Numbered from the stretch's first letter, positions 8,181 to 18,137 are shown. The stretch is DNA of 64,000 nt from Alteromonas aquimaris (GCF_026183695.1 NZ_JAPFRD010000005.1:62001-126000); one strand, 5' to 3'. A program made the numbers and translations. Notes: generated from the letters alone by a model not told the origin.

Positions 8181-9229
8181 TGCTTAGCGTGTCCTTGGGT
8201 TTGACTGAACAGTCTCCCTATTGCTTGACTGAGTATTTCGCAGCGTTCGGGGCTGCGTAAAAGGCTCAAAACAGACGTGCGTAAAGCAGGTAGTTGCACT
8301 AAATCGGAAAAGAATCCTGCGAATAACGCGCCATCATAATTCTCTTGCTGATCAAATTGTGCACATAAAGTGAGAAAACGTTGGACCAACGCGGGCGTAA
8401 ACTGGGTGTAGTGTCGCGCAGCCAGAATGCTAAGTGTGTCCATATTGAGGACGTCCTCATTTTGCATCACTTGCGAAATAACTTGCTGGAGTCTGGGGGA
8501 AGCTGTTTCTGAATGCAGCGCCTGCAGCGCTGCATGGAATGTTTCTGGGTCACTTTTATCCAATTCAGTCTTGACCACACCAAACAGTCCATCATTCAGC
8601 AACGTATTTTCCAATGATTCCAGAAGCGCCTTTTTCACAGGATTAGGATAGCTATCGAAGTGCTTACAAATGATAGGTTCAAGCTTATATTCATTCAAAC
8701 GCAGACAACTATCTGCAATACCTTGAACCGATAGGTCCTGCCAGTTGACGCTCGCTTTTTGCTGGAAATAATACACCGCCTTTTTAGTGTCTTCACTGGC
8801 AGGTAAATTAAGTGTTTTTCGACATAACGCTCCAAATTGTGCCATGAGTAGCTGAGCTGGCTTAAATACGTAAGGGTTATCTGGCAATTCAAAGGCTTGG
8901 TTGTTATTCGCTAAACTTTCTCCCAATGCTTCTACCACAATTTGTAAAAAGTGATTGCGGGCGGCGCAAATTATGAGGCCACGCTCATCAATTGGAAGCT
9001 TAACGAACCAGATAAAATGCGATTGAGAAGCTTCACCTTGCCAGAAAACTATGCCAAACCAAGCATGTTGTTGACGTGGGCGGGGGACGACTTCACTCGC
9101 ACTTTCCCAGTTTAAGAATGTTTGAGTCGGGATGGGCTGAACCCCTCGTCCCATATCGAACACCTGAAAATTGGTGCCTGCATGGAGCAGAAACTCGCTT
9201 ATTGAATTGATATCTGCTGGCGAAGTCAA
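8177..9229 (-). CDS. DUF3549 family protein
   Basis: The product has 350 residues and is soluble, with no signal peptide. It matches DUF3549 in its opening (ISEFLLHAGTNFQVFDMGRGVQPI) and in the WFGIVFWQGEASQSHFIWFVKLPIDERGL segment. The C-terminal half is helical and repeat-like, resembling HEAT-type solenoids. No biochemical role is established. It is first in a two-gene unit with the DUF3301 gene and lies divergently from the yqcC-truC-yqcA cluster. The ATG at 9229 has an AAGGGGGAAC stretch upstream as ribosome binding site. Confidence 0.88.
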   Translation of the reverse strand: MTSPADINSISEFLLHAGTNFQVFDMGRGVQPIPTQTFLNWESASEVVPRPRQQHAWFGIVFWQGEASQSHFIWFVKLPIDERGLIICAARNHFLQIVVEALGESLANNNQAFELPDNPYVFKPAQLLMAQFGALCRKTLNLPASEDTKKAVYYFQQKASVNWQDLSVQGIADSCLRLNEYKLEPIICKHFDSYPNPVKKALLESLENTLLNDGLFGVVKTELDKSDPETFHAALQALHSETASPRLQQVISQVMQNEDVLNMDTLSILAARHYTQFTPALVQRFLTLCAQFDQQENYDGALFAGFFSDLVQLPALRTSVLSLLRSPERCEILSQAIGRLFSQTQGHAKQ

Positions 9230-9329
9230 CGTTCCCCCTTACTACTTTTCAACTAAAACCGCAGTTATTCTACCAGTAAAAACATAAAAAAGCCGTGTTA
9301 TACTTGTAGCCTTTTAAGGCAAATACTCC

Positions 9330-9650
9330 ATGCCCAATGATATACTGCCATTGCTGAAAGAACTTGAGAGGGAAATGAAAAGTCGAGCATTATGGTCTAC
9401 GGTGGAACCTGAAGCATCCGCGCTAACCAGCACACAACCTTTCGCGAGTGACACGCTCACTTTTACTGAATGGTTGCAGTTTATCTTCATCCCAAAATTC
9501 ACCTTATTGTTACATAGCGGCCAAGCGTTACCTGTAGATATGGCCATCGCCCCAGCAGCACAGGTTTGGCTCAAGGACGAAGAAATAATTCAACGAATAC
9601 TATTTAAAATAGATGAATTGGTAATGGCCAATGTCACTATGGCGAAATGA
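9330..9650 (+). CDS. yqcC: YqcC family protein
   Basis: This 106-residue soluble helical protein belongs to the YqcC family (E. coli 109 residues). Typical features are LKELEREMKSRALW, the central PFASDTLTFTEWLQFIFIPKF, and LPVDMAIAPAAQVWL. The structure of the family is known as a helical bundle, but its function is not. The stop overlaps the truC start by four bases, and the yqcC-truC-yqcA order is the same as in E. coli. Confidence 0.92.
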   Translation: MPNDILPLLKELEREMKSRALWSTVEPEASALTSTQPFASDTLTFTEWLQFIFIPKFTLLLHSGQALPVDMAIAPAAQVWLKDEEIIQRILFKIDELVMANVTMAK

Positions 9651-10384
9651 CGCACGTGGCTGATTTCTTTAAGATTTTGTATCAAGACGACAACCTTATC
9701 GCCATTGATAAGCCGCCGGGACTGTTGGTGCATCGAAGTCCAATTGCCAAGCATGAAACTGAATTCGCCGTGCAACTGCTCCGCGACCAGGTAGGACGTT
9801 ACGTCTATCCCGTTCATCGATTGGATCGGCCTACTTCGGGCGTTCTTCTGTTCACTTTTTCACCTGAGTTGGTCAGTGCAATAGGCGCGCAATGGATGCA
9901 AAAACAAGTACGAAAAGAATACACCGCGATAGTGAGAGGATTTGTTACGGGGGCGGGGCTGATAGATTACGAACTTTCGTTCAAACGCGATAAATTTGCC
10001 GACAAAGGTAAGCATTTAAACAACGCTCCTCAACCCGCATGTACCGAGTATCATGGTTTAGAGAACTTTGTTATACCTCACCCAGTTGGTCGGTATGAAA
10101 GTGCGCGCTATGCGTTAATTAAACTTAATCCAATCACTGGTCGCAAGCATCAGCTTCGACGGCACTTAGCCCACATTCGCCACCCCATCATCGGTGATAC
10201 GACCCATGGCGATGGTAAACAGAACAAATTTTTGCGCGAGCACTTTGGTTTTCAGCAATTAGCTTTGAGTTGCACGAGATTGACATTTTTGCACCCCATC
10301 GCAAACCGGTCTTGTTCAATTACGTGTCAGCCTCACGCGGACATGATAAAGTTGCTTGCTGATTGGCAACAGTTTAAACAATAA
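9647..10384 (+). CDS. truC: tRNA pseudouridine(65) synthase TruC
   Basis: This 245-residue RluA-family enzyme isomerises U65 in the acceptor-proximal T-stem region of certain tRNAs. The catalytic aspartate lies in HRLDRPTSGVLLF (about 57-69), and the second family motif LNPITGRKHQLRRHLAHIRHPIIGD follows around 165-190. There is no S4 domain, in agreement with TruC. The start ATG overlaps the yqcC stop. Downstream is yqcA after a 16-base gap. Confidence 0.95.
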   Translation: MTHVADFFKILYQDDNLIAIDKPPGLLVHRSPIAKHETEFAVQLLRDQVGRYVYPVHRLDRPTSGVLLFTFSPELVSAIGAQWMQKQVRKEYTAIVRGFVTGAGLIDYELSFKRDKFADKGKHLNNAPQPACTEYHGLENFVIPHPVGRYESARYALIKLNPITGRKHQLRRHLAHIRHPIIGDTTHGDGKQNKFLREHFGFQQLALSCTRLTFLHPIANRSCSITCQPHADMIKLLADWQQFKQ

Positions 10385-10400
10385 ATTTTTAGGGCAGTTA

Positions 10401-10844
10401 ATGGCAAAGTTACATATATTTGCAGGTAGCGTATACGGCAATGCACAACACGTAGCAGAAGAGGTGAGTGATATGCTCACCCGTGATGGAGTGGAATGTG
10501 AATTGTTTTCTGATCCTTCCGTTGACGACTTTACCCAAGCAGATGCAATTCTGGTTATCACGTCAACTACAGGACAAGGTGATATCCCCCCCAACCTGGA
10601 ATTCGTTCACGCTGAATTAAAAGCATCTTTCCCCTTGCTGACGGACACACCATTTGCCGTGGCCGCGCTAGGCGATAGCAGTTATGATACGTTCTGTGGC
10701 GGCGGCCTTCAATTCCAGGAATTATTGACCGAGCTTCAAGCGAAACCTGTAGCGGAGATGCTGAAGGTTGACGCACTGGAGACATTTGAGCCTGAACAGA
10801 TAGTTAAAGATTGGGTGGCTGGAATTAAAGATAACTTAATTTAA
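10401..10844 (+). CDS. yqcA: Flavodoxin-like protein YqcA
   Basis: The product has 147 residues. It is a short-chain FMN-binding flavodoxin: the phosphate-binding loop is GSVYGNAQHVAEE near residues 8-20, TSTTGQGDIPPN contacts the isoalloxazine ring, and LGDSSYDTFCGGG follows. Its redox partner is unknown. The frame is open from 10356, but the ATG at 10401 with upstream AGGGCAG gives a normal flavodoxin N-terminus (AKLHIFAGSVYG). It is the last gene of yqcC-truC-yqcA. Confidence 0.92.
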   Translation: MAKLHIFAGSVYGNAQHVAEEVSDMLTRDGVECELFSDPSVDDFTQADAILVITSTTGQGDIPPNLEFVHAELKASFPLLTDTPFAVAALGDSSYDTFCGGGLQFQELLTELQAKPVAEMLKVDALETFEPEQIVKDWVAGIKDNLI

Positions 10845-10852
10845 ACAGTGTG

Positions 10853-10872
10853 AAGAGGCGGTTGCGCCTCTT
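10853..10872. terminator. Hairpin after yqcA, without U-tract
   Basis: AAGAGGCG / CGCCTCTT is a perfect eight-base stem with a GTTG loop, nine bases after the yqcA stop. It is followed by GGCCGCG, so it is not a classical intrinsic terminator; it may protect the 3' end. Confidence 0.45.
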
Positions 10873-11091
10873 GGCCGCGTAAGATTAGGTTGTTTCAGAA
10901 GTCTTTATGCTACAAACCATCATTGAGCCATCAACTTATAGCGATTTGACAGTCGAAACTATAGGTTGGTAACTATATGGTGAATTCTACAGGCTTCTCT
11001 TTACCCACTAACTTTGACGGGGCATCCATACGGGGGAGGTTCTCCCCATGAAAAATGGCAGTGAAGAAGTTATCATAGCTACCTTTAAAAT

Positions 11092-11931
11092 CTAAAATGA
11101 AGGCTGTGCAAAAATCCACCGCAGCCCCTGCCTGAATGCTTCCGGATTCGCAGACAAATGATCATGTTGTTCAAGATGAACTACTTTTCGCTTCCAGTCC
11201 GGTGAACGCTCAAACCAGTGTTTGCTCCATTTTAATGCGGGCTGGCGAAATCGCGCACTATCATTTTCTGCAAGACTGATATAGGCCATAGGTCGGTCGG
11301 TTGGGTTTTGAATTGGTGTTATCAACAAGGGGAGATTTTCGTGCAAGGCGGGATTGCTTGCGATAATGGCATGAAAAGGCGACTCGCCGTACATCGATGT
11401 ATATAATCCAAATTGTCCACCCACTGACTGACCAAACAAAATTCGTTTGTGTGGATCCGCAGGATAGTGTTGTTCAATTCGTGGAATAAGTGAATGAGCC
11501 AGAAACGCTTCAAACTTTTTCGCTCCGCCCCAGTGTTGTTGCTTTTTCGCGGGTAAAGTAAAGTCGAACGCTCGCGCATTACCTTTTTTCCAATCGCTAG
11601 TGCCGTAACTAATTCCTACTATCAGCATTTCAGGCACAGTATTCATCAGTCTTAGCAACTGATAATAAGCCGAAAGCAGGGGGAAATTTATGCCGCCATC
11701 CAGCAAATAAATTGTTGGGAGTTTATGACCGTCTGCAGCTGATGGAGAATTGCGGACATATATATGATAGACCTGAATCGAATCATCTTCTCTAACGTCT
11801 TCCAACAAAAAGTAATCCACTTTACCAAGACCATGCAGATACTCCATCGGCGCTTCAGTCGATTCTGCGCTGAGTTCGCATGAAATAACCAGGAGCAAGA
11901 ACGCGATTAGTTTAAAAATGGCCTGCTGCAT
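11092..11931 (-). CDS. Secreted esterase of the alpha/beta hydrolase (esterase D-like) superfamily
   Basis: The protein has 279 residues. The N-terminus (KLIAFLLLVISCELSA) is a cleavable signal peptide, so it should act in the periplasm or outside. The fold is that of putative esterases (PF00756, feruloyl esterase/Fes/IroE type): LPTIYLLDGG at 71-80, the nucleophile elbow GQSVGG at 167-172 with Ser169, and a late histidine in EQHDHLS. An acidic residue in LAENDSARF is the likely third member. The substrate is unknown. It stands alone, flanked by 250-280 bases of empty DNA on each side, and may be an accessory gene. Confidence 0.85.
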   Translation of the reverse strand: MQQAIFKLIAFLLLVISCELSAESTEAPMEYLHGLGKVDYFLLEDVREDDSIQVYHIYVRNSPSAADGHKLPTIYLLDGGINFPLLSAYYQLLRLMNTVPEMLIVGISYGTSDWKKGNARAFDFTLPAKKQQHWGGAKKFEAFLAHSLIPRIEQHYPADPHKRILFGQSVGGQFGLYTSMYGESPFHAIIASNPALHENLPLLITPIQNPTDRPMAYISLAENDSARFRQPALKWSKHWFERSPDWKRKVVHLEQHDHLSANPEAFRQGLRWIFAQPSF

Positions 11932-12210
11932 TGCTATCGTGTCTACCAGTTCGATGCAATAAGTTTAGAGGGATTTGCTCGTATTGGATGGCGAAGCAGG
12001 ATGAGTGGTTGTTAAAACGGGAGGAAATACCCTTTATAAAGACCATGAAGAAGGTCGTGGCCCATATAAGACAATTCGGTTTAACATGATTAGGTATGAC
12101 AAGTGTAGACTACGAATTTCACCTTCCTATTCCTCTTTGCAAGGACCTAGGCGACGTAACAATAGCGTGGAACATATGGTCGGCCCATAGCAGCAGAAAA
12201 GCGATCGGTA
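11932..12210. other. Intergenic stretch between two hydrolase genes
   Basis: Only short overlapping frames with no family resemblance occur. No terminator, repeat or RNA is recognised. It holds the control region of the minus-strand esterase and the 3' end region of the next hydrolase. Confidence 0.5.
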
Positions 12211-13035
12211 TTAGTGCTGGGTATCAAGAAAGTTCACGATCATCTCCATCCTTTGCGCATGAATCGATTCATCAGTGTCCATGAAGGGGTGGTTATAATT
12301 GGAACCGTTAAAACCAGTTGCGCCGTGGTCTACGGCCTTCTCTCTTAATTCTGTAGTCATGTCAGGACCAAGAACCCCATCAATAGAGCCGGTTATAACC
12401 ATTACGTTTGGCACTTTCTCTGGAATATTGTTAACCGGATCAAGCCAGTCCGGGCAGCCATAAGGTGAAAACCGACTCGGGCTCGAATCGATGACGGCGC
12501 GGTCGTATTGCACCCCCTTGCTGATTACATTAGTGATCACGGCGCCCCCCAGCGAGACACCGTACAGTAAACGTCGATCATACTGCGTGTTAAGTGCCTC
12601 AATCAGTTCTTCATAATCAAGTATAAAAGCCTTAATTCTGCGCTTTCCTTGTGAACGCCCATAACCGCGATAATCATAAATAAATGCGTCGTAACCTCGC
12701 TGGGAAAATGGTTGCATATAATTAATCATCTGGTCTGCGATCATTGCATTTCCAAGTGCCATCAAAACGTAGCCTTTGGGCTTTTCATTCTCAGTGGCGT
12801 GGGCCTGATACTTGTAACCCGCCAGTAGTCTGTTGTCAGCAGTTCGAAATTTAACGCGCGAAATCAGAGTATTGTTGGCTACTCTCGCGTTGTCTGGTGA
12901 GGGCGTGGCTGCGCTCCATAACGCAAACATAAATCTTTCCTTAAACCAGCCACAAACGGTAGCCTCCCGTTCTGTAGCAAAGCTTAAGTTAGCCATTATT
13001 ATTAACCCACTTAAATAGAGTTTACTCGTGCACAT
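12211..13035 (-). CDS. Alpha/beta hydrolase, probably exported
   Basis: From ATG 13035 the protein has 274 residues with a signal-peptide-like start (SKLYLSGLIIMANLSFA). The body is a serine hydrolase of the FrsA/BAAT-like type: YDYRGYGRSQGKRR forms the oxyanion-side loop, GVSLGG is the nucleophile elbow, VITGSIDGVLGP carries the acid, and the histidine is probably in YNHPFMDT. The substrate is unknown. The frame stays open to an ATG at 13113, which would add 26 residues of a second hydrophobic stretch. I prefer the shorter form because it exposes a clean signal sequence, but the ribosome binding site is weak for both. Confidence 0.8.
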   Translation of the reverse strand: MCTSKLYLSGLIIMANLSFATEREATVCGWFKERFMFALWSAATPSPDNARVANNTLISRVKFRTADNRLLAGYKYQAHATENEKPKGYVLMALGNAMIADQMINYMQPFSQRGYDAFIYDYRGYGRSQGKRRIKAFILDYEELIEALNTQYDRRLLYGVSLGGAVITNVISKGVQYDRAVIDSSPSRFSPYGCPDWLDPVNNIPEKVPNVMVITGSIDGVLGPDMTTELREKAVDHGATGFNGSNYNHPFMDTDESIHAQRMEMIVNFLDTQH

Positions 13036-13423
13036 AAAACCTATGACTGACAAGGATGTTATCGCCTCTATAGCATTATAGACTGCTGGGGCAATTAAGT
13101 TGCCCTGCAACATCCTGCGACTAGGTATTACACGCCCTCGTGGCAGGCTCTGCGATTACAAAATTAAAGTGGTTTCGGGGGGGGCACGTTAAGCTTCATT
13201 TCTTTAGCAGACCACGCCTTAGCCCTAGAGTACGAGAAACGTACACGCGTCGAGCAGGAAAAACTCAGCCAGCTCAACGGTTAGAAATGATGTTGTGTAG
13301 ATGATAAAACAAAGAAGATTCTATTAGTGGGCAGAGTGAGTAAGGGCAGCCCATGCCCTTACTTCAACCTGTCGGCAAGTATGCGTTCAAAGCGGATTAA
13401 TATGACACTGCAGTGAACATCTT
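13036..13423. other. Intergenic stretch before dapD 3' end
   Basis: No gene is recognised. There is a run of eight G at 13177-13184 and a ten-base-stem hairpin at 13339-13363 that probably belongs to the dapD 3' end. Confidence 0.5.
13339..13363 (-). terminator. Hairpin downstream of dapD
   Basis: AGTAAGGGCA / TGCCCTTACT forms a perfect ten-base stem with a five-base loop, about 60 bases beyond the dapD stop. No U-tract follows on either strand, so it may stabilise the 3' end or act with Rho rather than be a classical terminator. Confidence 0.5.
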
Positions 13424-14248
13424 TTATTCAACACTTCGCAATAGCGCATTAATTCCTACTTTTGCCCGCGTTTTCGCATCTACTTTCTTTACGATCACAG
13501 CAGCATACAGGCTATATGTACCATCTTTCCCGGGCAGGTTGCCAGGCACCACTACAGAACCTGCAGGAACTCGTCCGTAGTGAATCTCGCCCGTTTCGCG
13601 GTCATAAATTCGCGTGCTTTGTCCAATGTAGACGCCCATGGAAATAACCGCTCCTTCTTCCACAATCACCCCTTCAACGATTTCTGAGCGCGCACCAATG
13701 AAACAATTGTCCTCAATGATGGTTGGGTTCGCTTGTAATGGCTCAAGCACACCACCTATACCTACGCCACCTGAGAGGTGCACGTTTTTGCCAATCTGTG
13801 CGCATGAGCCAACGGTAGCCCAGGTATCTACCATACAGCCTTCGTCCACATAGGCACCAATATTGACATAAGAGGGCATGACCACCACGTTTTTACCTAC
13901 ATAGCTGCCTGTACGAACAGCCGCTGGTGGAACTATCCGCACGCCTTCCTGTTCGAACTGTTGCTGCGTATAATCTGTGTATTTTAGCGGTACTTTATCG
14001 AAGAAACGGCTTTCGGCGCCTTCTATGACCGAATTATTATGTAAGCGGAAATAAAGCAGAACCGCTTTTTTCAACCACTGATGAACTACCCATTCACCTG
14101 CCATTTTTTCCGCGACACGGGCTTCGCCACTATTGAGCATACGGATGGCCTCACTCACTGCCGCCTTTACTTCAGTATCAGCTTTCGACGGAGAAATAGT
14201 GTCGCGGGCTTCGAAAGCGTCTTCGATGATTTGTTTAATGTCAGTCAT
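13424..14248 (-). CDS. dapD: 2,3,4,5-tetrahydropyridine-2,6-dicarboxylate N-succinyltransferase DapD
   Basis: This 274-residue enzyme transfers succinyl from succinyl-CoA to tetrahydrodipicolinate in the succinylase branch of lysine and meso-diaminopimelate synthesis. E. coli DapD has 274 residues. The N-terminal helical domain is followed by a left-handed beta-helix of hexapeptide repeats (about 105-235: [32 protein letters not shown]...). [11 protein letters not shown] and the C-terminal [14 protein letters not shown] are diagnostic. Its start overlaps the glnD stop by four bases, so glnD-dapD are co-translated. Confidence 0.97.
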   Translation of the reverse strand: MTDIKQIIEDAFEARDTISPSKADTEVKAAVSEAIRMLNSGEARVAEKMAGEWVVHQWLKKAVLLYFRLHNNSVIEGAESRFFDKVPLKYTDYTQQQFEQEGVRIVPPAAVRTGSYVGKNVVVMPSYVNIGAYVDEGCMVDTWATVGSCAQIGKNVHLSGGVGIGGVLEPLQANPTIIEDNCFIGARSEIVEGVIVEEGAVISMGVYIGQSTRIYDRETGEIHYGRVPAGSVVVPGNLPGKDGTYSLYAAVIVKKVDAKTRAKVGINALLRSVE

Positions 14249-16896
14249 GATATATTGATGTCTTCAAGTTGGTCGAGTTTAAATAAAATACGTTTTTTAA
14301 GTTTGATTTGCTGTTCCGGTGACAGGGCTTCGCCTTCATCGTTACAAACGATAAAAATGTCTTCTGCGCGCTCGCCAATTGTAGCGATTTTCGCCAGCTT
14401 TAGTACGACACCGCAATCGACAAAAGCATGGCCGATTTTGGCCAGGATACCAGGGGCATCCAGCGCTTCTAGCTCAACTAATGTGGCATCATCCCCTGCA
14501 CCGAAAAAACGAATCTTGGTTGGTACATCGAGTTGCCGCATCTGACGGGAAATTTTGCGACTATTACTGTGCGCGCGCCCAGGCTTTAATAACTGTTCAG
14601 TAATGACTTTTTCAAGATTACGAATACGCGATTCTGAGGTAAGACGCGTACCATCATTTTCCAGCACAATCAGGCTGTCAAACACATAGCCATCGGCGGT
14701 GACCGTAATGTGGGCATCGTGAATTGAACAATTACGGCTATCGAGCACTGATGCAACCTGAGCAAACAATGCTTTACGGTCTTTACCATAGATTAATATC
14801 TCAGTACCGCCCTTGGCGATGTCATCGCTGGCCTTGACTAGAATGGCTTCAGGATTAGCCTTTAGCAGCCCGTTTTGGGCGTGAATAATGTGTTGCGTAT
14901 GCCAGGCTATCTGGTCAGGTGAAAAGCGAATGAAATAGTCGTCTTCTAATCGTTCCCACAGTTGTGCCACCGCGTGTTCATCCACGTTTTTGGCGTTTAA
15001 CAGCTTTGCCGCCGTTTCTCGGTGTAAATCAATGCGGTCGTTAAGGGTATCACGACACTGCAGACCGTTATCCAGCGCCTTTTTAGTCATTAAATACAGC
15101 TCTTTTAGCAACGAGGCTTTCCAGTCATTCCACAGGTTATCATTAGTCGCGCGAATATCGGCAAGTGTGAGTGCATAAAGAAGTTCCAAATGCTTATGTG
15201 TGCGAACGGCTGTAGCAAACTCGTTGATCACTTCATGATCATAAATATCCCGTCGTTGCGCCACCATCGACATCAACAAATGATTCTCGACCAGCCAGCT
15301 GATAAGCTGTGAATCGACTTTAGCGATTTCATGAGTTTCACAAAACTTCAGCACGTCTACGGCCCCTAACAATGAATGATCGCCGTTTCGCCCTTTGGCG
15401 ATGTCATGAAATATGGCCGCGATGTACAGTAGCTCGGGTTTATCCAGGTTGCGAACGATACGCCTGCATCGTGGGAACTCGGTATTATCTTTGGAATAGT
15501 AACGATTGATGTTTTTGACCAATCTGTGAGTATGTTCATCCACAGTATATGCATGAAACAGGTCGAACTGCATCATCCCTACGATAGCATCCCATTCGGG
15601 TAAATAGCTCTGCAGAATGCCGTATTTGTGCATGATATCCCAGCCGAAATCAAAAAAGTGGGGCTGCTGCAACAGCTTCATCATGCGGGTACGACAGGAC
15701 TCCCGTTCGACAAAATACTGTCCGCTGAATTTTTGTCTGGCATTACGTAACTGGCGAATACAATCTGTATCTAACCCGTCCACATCAGGGGTGTTAGCTA
15801 CAGTGTTTAAAAAGTCGAGAATATCTTCTGGTGAAGAAAAAACATCATCGGAAAGAGGCGATATCATGCCATCCAATAAACAAAATTTGTCGTTGACCTG
15901 TTTAGTCTGCGACACATTATGATCAAGTAGTTCGTATCGAAACCGTTTTAATAACATGCTGTTGAGTTCGGAAACCTGGCGAAGAATACGGAAAAAGTCG
16001 CGCATCATTTGCTCAACCGCTGGCTTACTCTCTTCACCATAACCCAATAGTTCAGCGACATCAGCCTGATAATCAAATAGTAAGCGGTTTTCAGACCGCC
16101 CCGCCACCAAATGTAAGGCAAAGCGCATTCGCCATAAATGCATGCGGCAGGTAATCAGTTCGCTATGTTCCTGTTCGGTGAAATAGCCATGGCCTACCAG
16201 ACTCCAGCCGTCATACTCTTTGAAATGTTTTTTGGCTACCCAGCCAATCGTTTGAATATCTCGAAGACAACCTGGGTTCTCTTTTATATTTGGTTCAAGG
16301 TTGTAAGCCGTACCATGAAATTTAGCATGTCGAGCTATTTGTTCTTCATATTTTGCTTTAAAAAAAGCCTGGGAAGTCCAAACCTGTTTATTATTAACCG
16401 CCTCCCACATAGCATCAAAGACTTGTTCATTACCACACAGTAATCTGGATTCCACCAAATTAGTGGCAATACTTATATCCTCTTTGGCCAGCTTAACCGT
16501 TTCTTTAATTGTTCGAACTGATTGGCCTATATCAAGCTTAATGTCCCATAAAAGAGTAATAAATTGGCTGACTTTTTCCTCCACGGGATGAGGCAGGTTC
16601 TTTTGGCTGACAATCAAGAGATCGACGTCAGAGTATGGCTGTAAATGACCTCGCCCATAACCGCCAACGGCGCATAACGCAATATCATCATATTGATCCA
16701 GGCCTGTAAGCTCCCACAAATGCGACAACACCGCATCCACGAAAGTAGCCCTACCTGTTACCAGTTGATTCACTGCGACTTGCGCGAAAGAGTCGCTAAG
16801 CCATTTATAGCTGTCATTAATACACTGCTTTATCGCCGCAATATCGTTGATGGAATCAATGTCTTCAATCTGGTCAATTAGCGGTTGCAGGCTCAA
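14245..16896 (-). CDS. glnD: Bifunctional [protein-PII] uridylyltransferase/uridylyl-removing enzyme GlnD
   Basis: GlnD senses glutamine and adds or removes UMP on PII (GlnB/GlnK), controlling glutamine synthetase and NtrBC. The protein has 883 residues (E. coli 890). Domains in order: nucleotidyltransferase with [17 protein letters not shown] at 78-94 (metal aspartates 90 and 92), a helical linker, an HD domain with [12 protein letters not shown] near 498-509 for UMP removal, and two C-terminal ACT domains (about 705-785 and 812-883) that bind glutamine. The start is TTG at 16896; no in-frame ATG fits the family start better. It lies between map and dapD on one strand, as in many gammaproteobacteria. 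Confidence 0.96.
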   Translation of the reverse strand: MSLQPLIDQIEDIDSINDIAAIKQCINDSYKWLSDSFAQVAVNQLVTGRATFVDAVLSHLWELTGLDQYDDIALCAVGGYGRGHLQPYSDVDLLIVSQKNLPHPVEEKVSQFITLLWDIKLDIGQSVRTIKETVKLAKEDISIATNLVESRLLCGNEQVFDAMWEAVNNKQVWTSQAFFKAKYEEQIARHAKFHGTAYNLEPNIKENPGCLRDIQTIGWVAKKHFKEYDGWSLVGHGYFTEQEHSELITCRMHLWRMRFALHLVAGRSENRLLFDYQADVAELLGYGEESKPAVEQMMRDFFRILRQVSELNSMLLKRFRYELLDHNVSQTKQVNDKFCLLDGMISPLSDDVFSSPEDILDFLNTVANTPDVDGLDTDCIRQLRNARQKFSGQYFVERESCRTRMMKLLQQPHFFDFGWDIMHKYGILQSYLPEWDAIVGMMQFDLFHAYTVDEHTHRLVKNINRYYSKDNTEFPRCRRIVRNLDKPELLYIAAIFHDIAKGRNGDHSLLGAVDVLKFCETHEIAKVDSQLISWLVENHLLMSMVAQRRDIYDHEVINEFATAVRTHKHLELLYALTLADIRATNDNLWNDWKASLLKELYLMTKKALDNGLQCRDTLNDRIDLHRETAAKLLNAKNVDEHAVAQLWERLEDDYFIRFSPDQIAWHTQHIIHAQNGLLKANPEAILVKASDDIAKGGTEILIYGKDRKALFAQVASVLDSRNCSIHDAHITVTADGYVFDSLIVLENDGTRLTSESRIRNLEKVITEQLLKPGRAHSNSRKISRQMRQLDVPTKIRFFGAGDDATLVELEALDAPGILAKIGHAFVDCGVVLKLAKIATIGERAEDIFIVCNDEGEALSPEQQIKLKKRILFKLDQLEDINIS

Positions 16897-17006
16897 GTTG
16901 TTGGTCCCGTGTGGTCAATTAATAATGGTAAAGATCCTGGCACTGTATCATTTTTCAAATGATCGCATACAGTGCCGAATAGATTGAATAGTTATTCAAT
17001 ATTCTA

Positions 17007-17801
17007 TCAGCCGTGGCTGATAATACGCGGCAGGTCTTCCTCATCCCGCAACGTTAACACCTCTACTCCGTTATCGGTGACGAGTAACGTATGTTCCCAT
17101 TGTGCACTAAGACTGCGATCTTTTGTTACAACGGTCCACTGGTCAGGTAGTAATTTACTGTAACGTTTACCCGCATTCACCATCGGCTCTATAGTGAAAC
17201 ACATACCGGCTTCGATTTTTTCACCGCTACCAGGCTTTCCGTAGTGAACGATCTGTGGGTCTTCGTGAAACCCTGCGCCGATGCCGTGTCCGCAATACTC
17301 ACGCACAATTGAATAGTTATGTTTTTCAGCGTGTTGTTGGCAGGCATGCCCGATATCTCCTAAGGTAATGCCTGGTTTAACTAATTTGATAGCCTTGTAT
17401 AAACATTCCTGAGTGACTCGGATTAAACGCTCGGCCAGGATACTGGGCTTGCCTACCACAAACATTTTCGAGGTGTCGCCATGATATCCGTCTTTTATTA
17501 CAGTTACGTCAATGTTTAGGGTGTCACCGTCTTTTAGTTTTTTATCAGCAGGTATACCGTGACAAATTACATGATTAACCGACGTGCAGATGGATTTCGG
17601 AAAAGGGGGGTGTCCATAGTTGAGGGGGGCGGGAATGGCACCTTGAACATTCACAATGTAATCATGGCACAAGGTATTTAACTCATCCGTGGTGACACCT
17701 TTCTTAACGTAAGGCGTGATCATGGTTAATACGTCTGCCGCTAATTTCCCAGCTACGCGCATTTTTTCTATTTCTTCAGCTGTTTTAATGATGGCTGCCA
17801 C
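17007..17801 (-). CDS. map: Methionine aminopeptidase, type I
   Basis: Map removes the initiator methionine from nascent proteins. From GTG 17801 the product has 264 residues, exactly the E. coli length, and GAGGAA sits seven bases upstream. The open frame extends to a TTG at 17819, but that has no such site. The five metal ligands are in place: two Asp in LNIDVTVIKDGYHGDTSKMF, His in EYCGHGIGAGFHEDP, Glu in FTIEPMVN and Glu in WEHTLLV. The gene diverges from rpsB, as in E. coli. Confidence 0.95.
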   Translation of the reverse strand: MAAIIKTAEEIEKMRVAGKLAADVLTMITPYVKKGVTTDELNTLCHDYIVNVQGAIPAPLNYGHPPFPKSICTSVNHVICHGIPADKKLKDGDTLNIDVTVIKDGYHGDTSKMFVVGKPSILAERLIRVTQECLYKAIKLVKPGITLGDIGHACQQHAEKHNYSIVREYCGHGIGAGFHEDPQIVHYGKPGSGEKIEAGMCFTIEPMVNAGKRYSKLLPDQWTVVTKDRSLSAQWEHTLLVTDNGVEVLTLRDEEDLPRIISHG

Positions 17802-17951
17802 TGTATTCCTCAATCTCAAATTTTAAACCGTTCGGCAAAGCAAGTAAGCTTACCCGCCTTCATGTCTTTTTATGGTAGCGTTAAGTCGGCTACCTGTATA
17901 GTCTGGGAGGATAGAATCCGCATCCGCTGACACTGTTATTTCCCCTTTAAC

Positions 17952-17987
17952 TTGAGTCTTGCAGCTGGTCGTGGTATAAAGCGCCCG
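17952..17987 (+). promoter_or_regulatory. rpsB promoter with GC-rich discriminator
   Basis: TTGAGT (17952-17957) and TATAAA (17975-17980) are 17 bases apart. The bases right after the -10 are GCGCCCGC, the GC-rich discriminator typical of stringently controlled ribosomal promoters. The start would be near 17987, giving a leader of about 150 bases before rpsB. Confidence 0.7.
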
Positions 17988-18054
17988 CAATTTGCAAACT
18001 CCGTTTCTTCCGAGTATGAAACTGGAGTAAATTAACTTAAATAACACACATACA

Positions 18055-18130
18055 TCGACACTTTTTGTCGGGGTGTCCATTGAATTGGATCGATAAAAAG
18101 GGTGTATGGAGGCCTAACCCCATTTGAGGA
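18055..18130 (+). promoter_or_regulatory. Structured rpsB leader, candidate S2 autoregulatory element
   Basis: The leader contains a CGACA/TGTCG hairpin (18056-18070), a TCCA/TGGA hairpin (18076-18089), and a GGGGT (18070-18074) that can pair with ACCCC (18117-18121) directly before the ribosome binding site, giving a pseudoknot-like fold. In gammaproteobacteria S2 is known to repress rpsB-tsf through its leader. The pairing is seen in the sequence; the regulation is inferred from the family. Confidence 0.5.
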
Positions 18131-18137
18131 ATTAAAC

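Noticed and set aside
11033-11048. GGGGAG/CTCCCC hairpin before the esterase 3' end
   Set aside because: No U-tract and 44 bases from the stop; could be chance in a G-rich stretch.
12005-12284. Two short overlapping plus-strand frames between the hydrolase genes
   Set aside because: No ribosome binding site, no domain, and partly opposite to the hydrolase gene.
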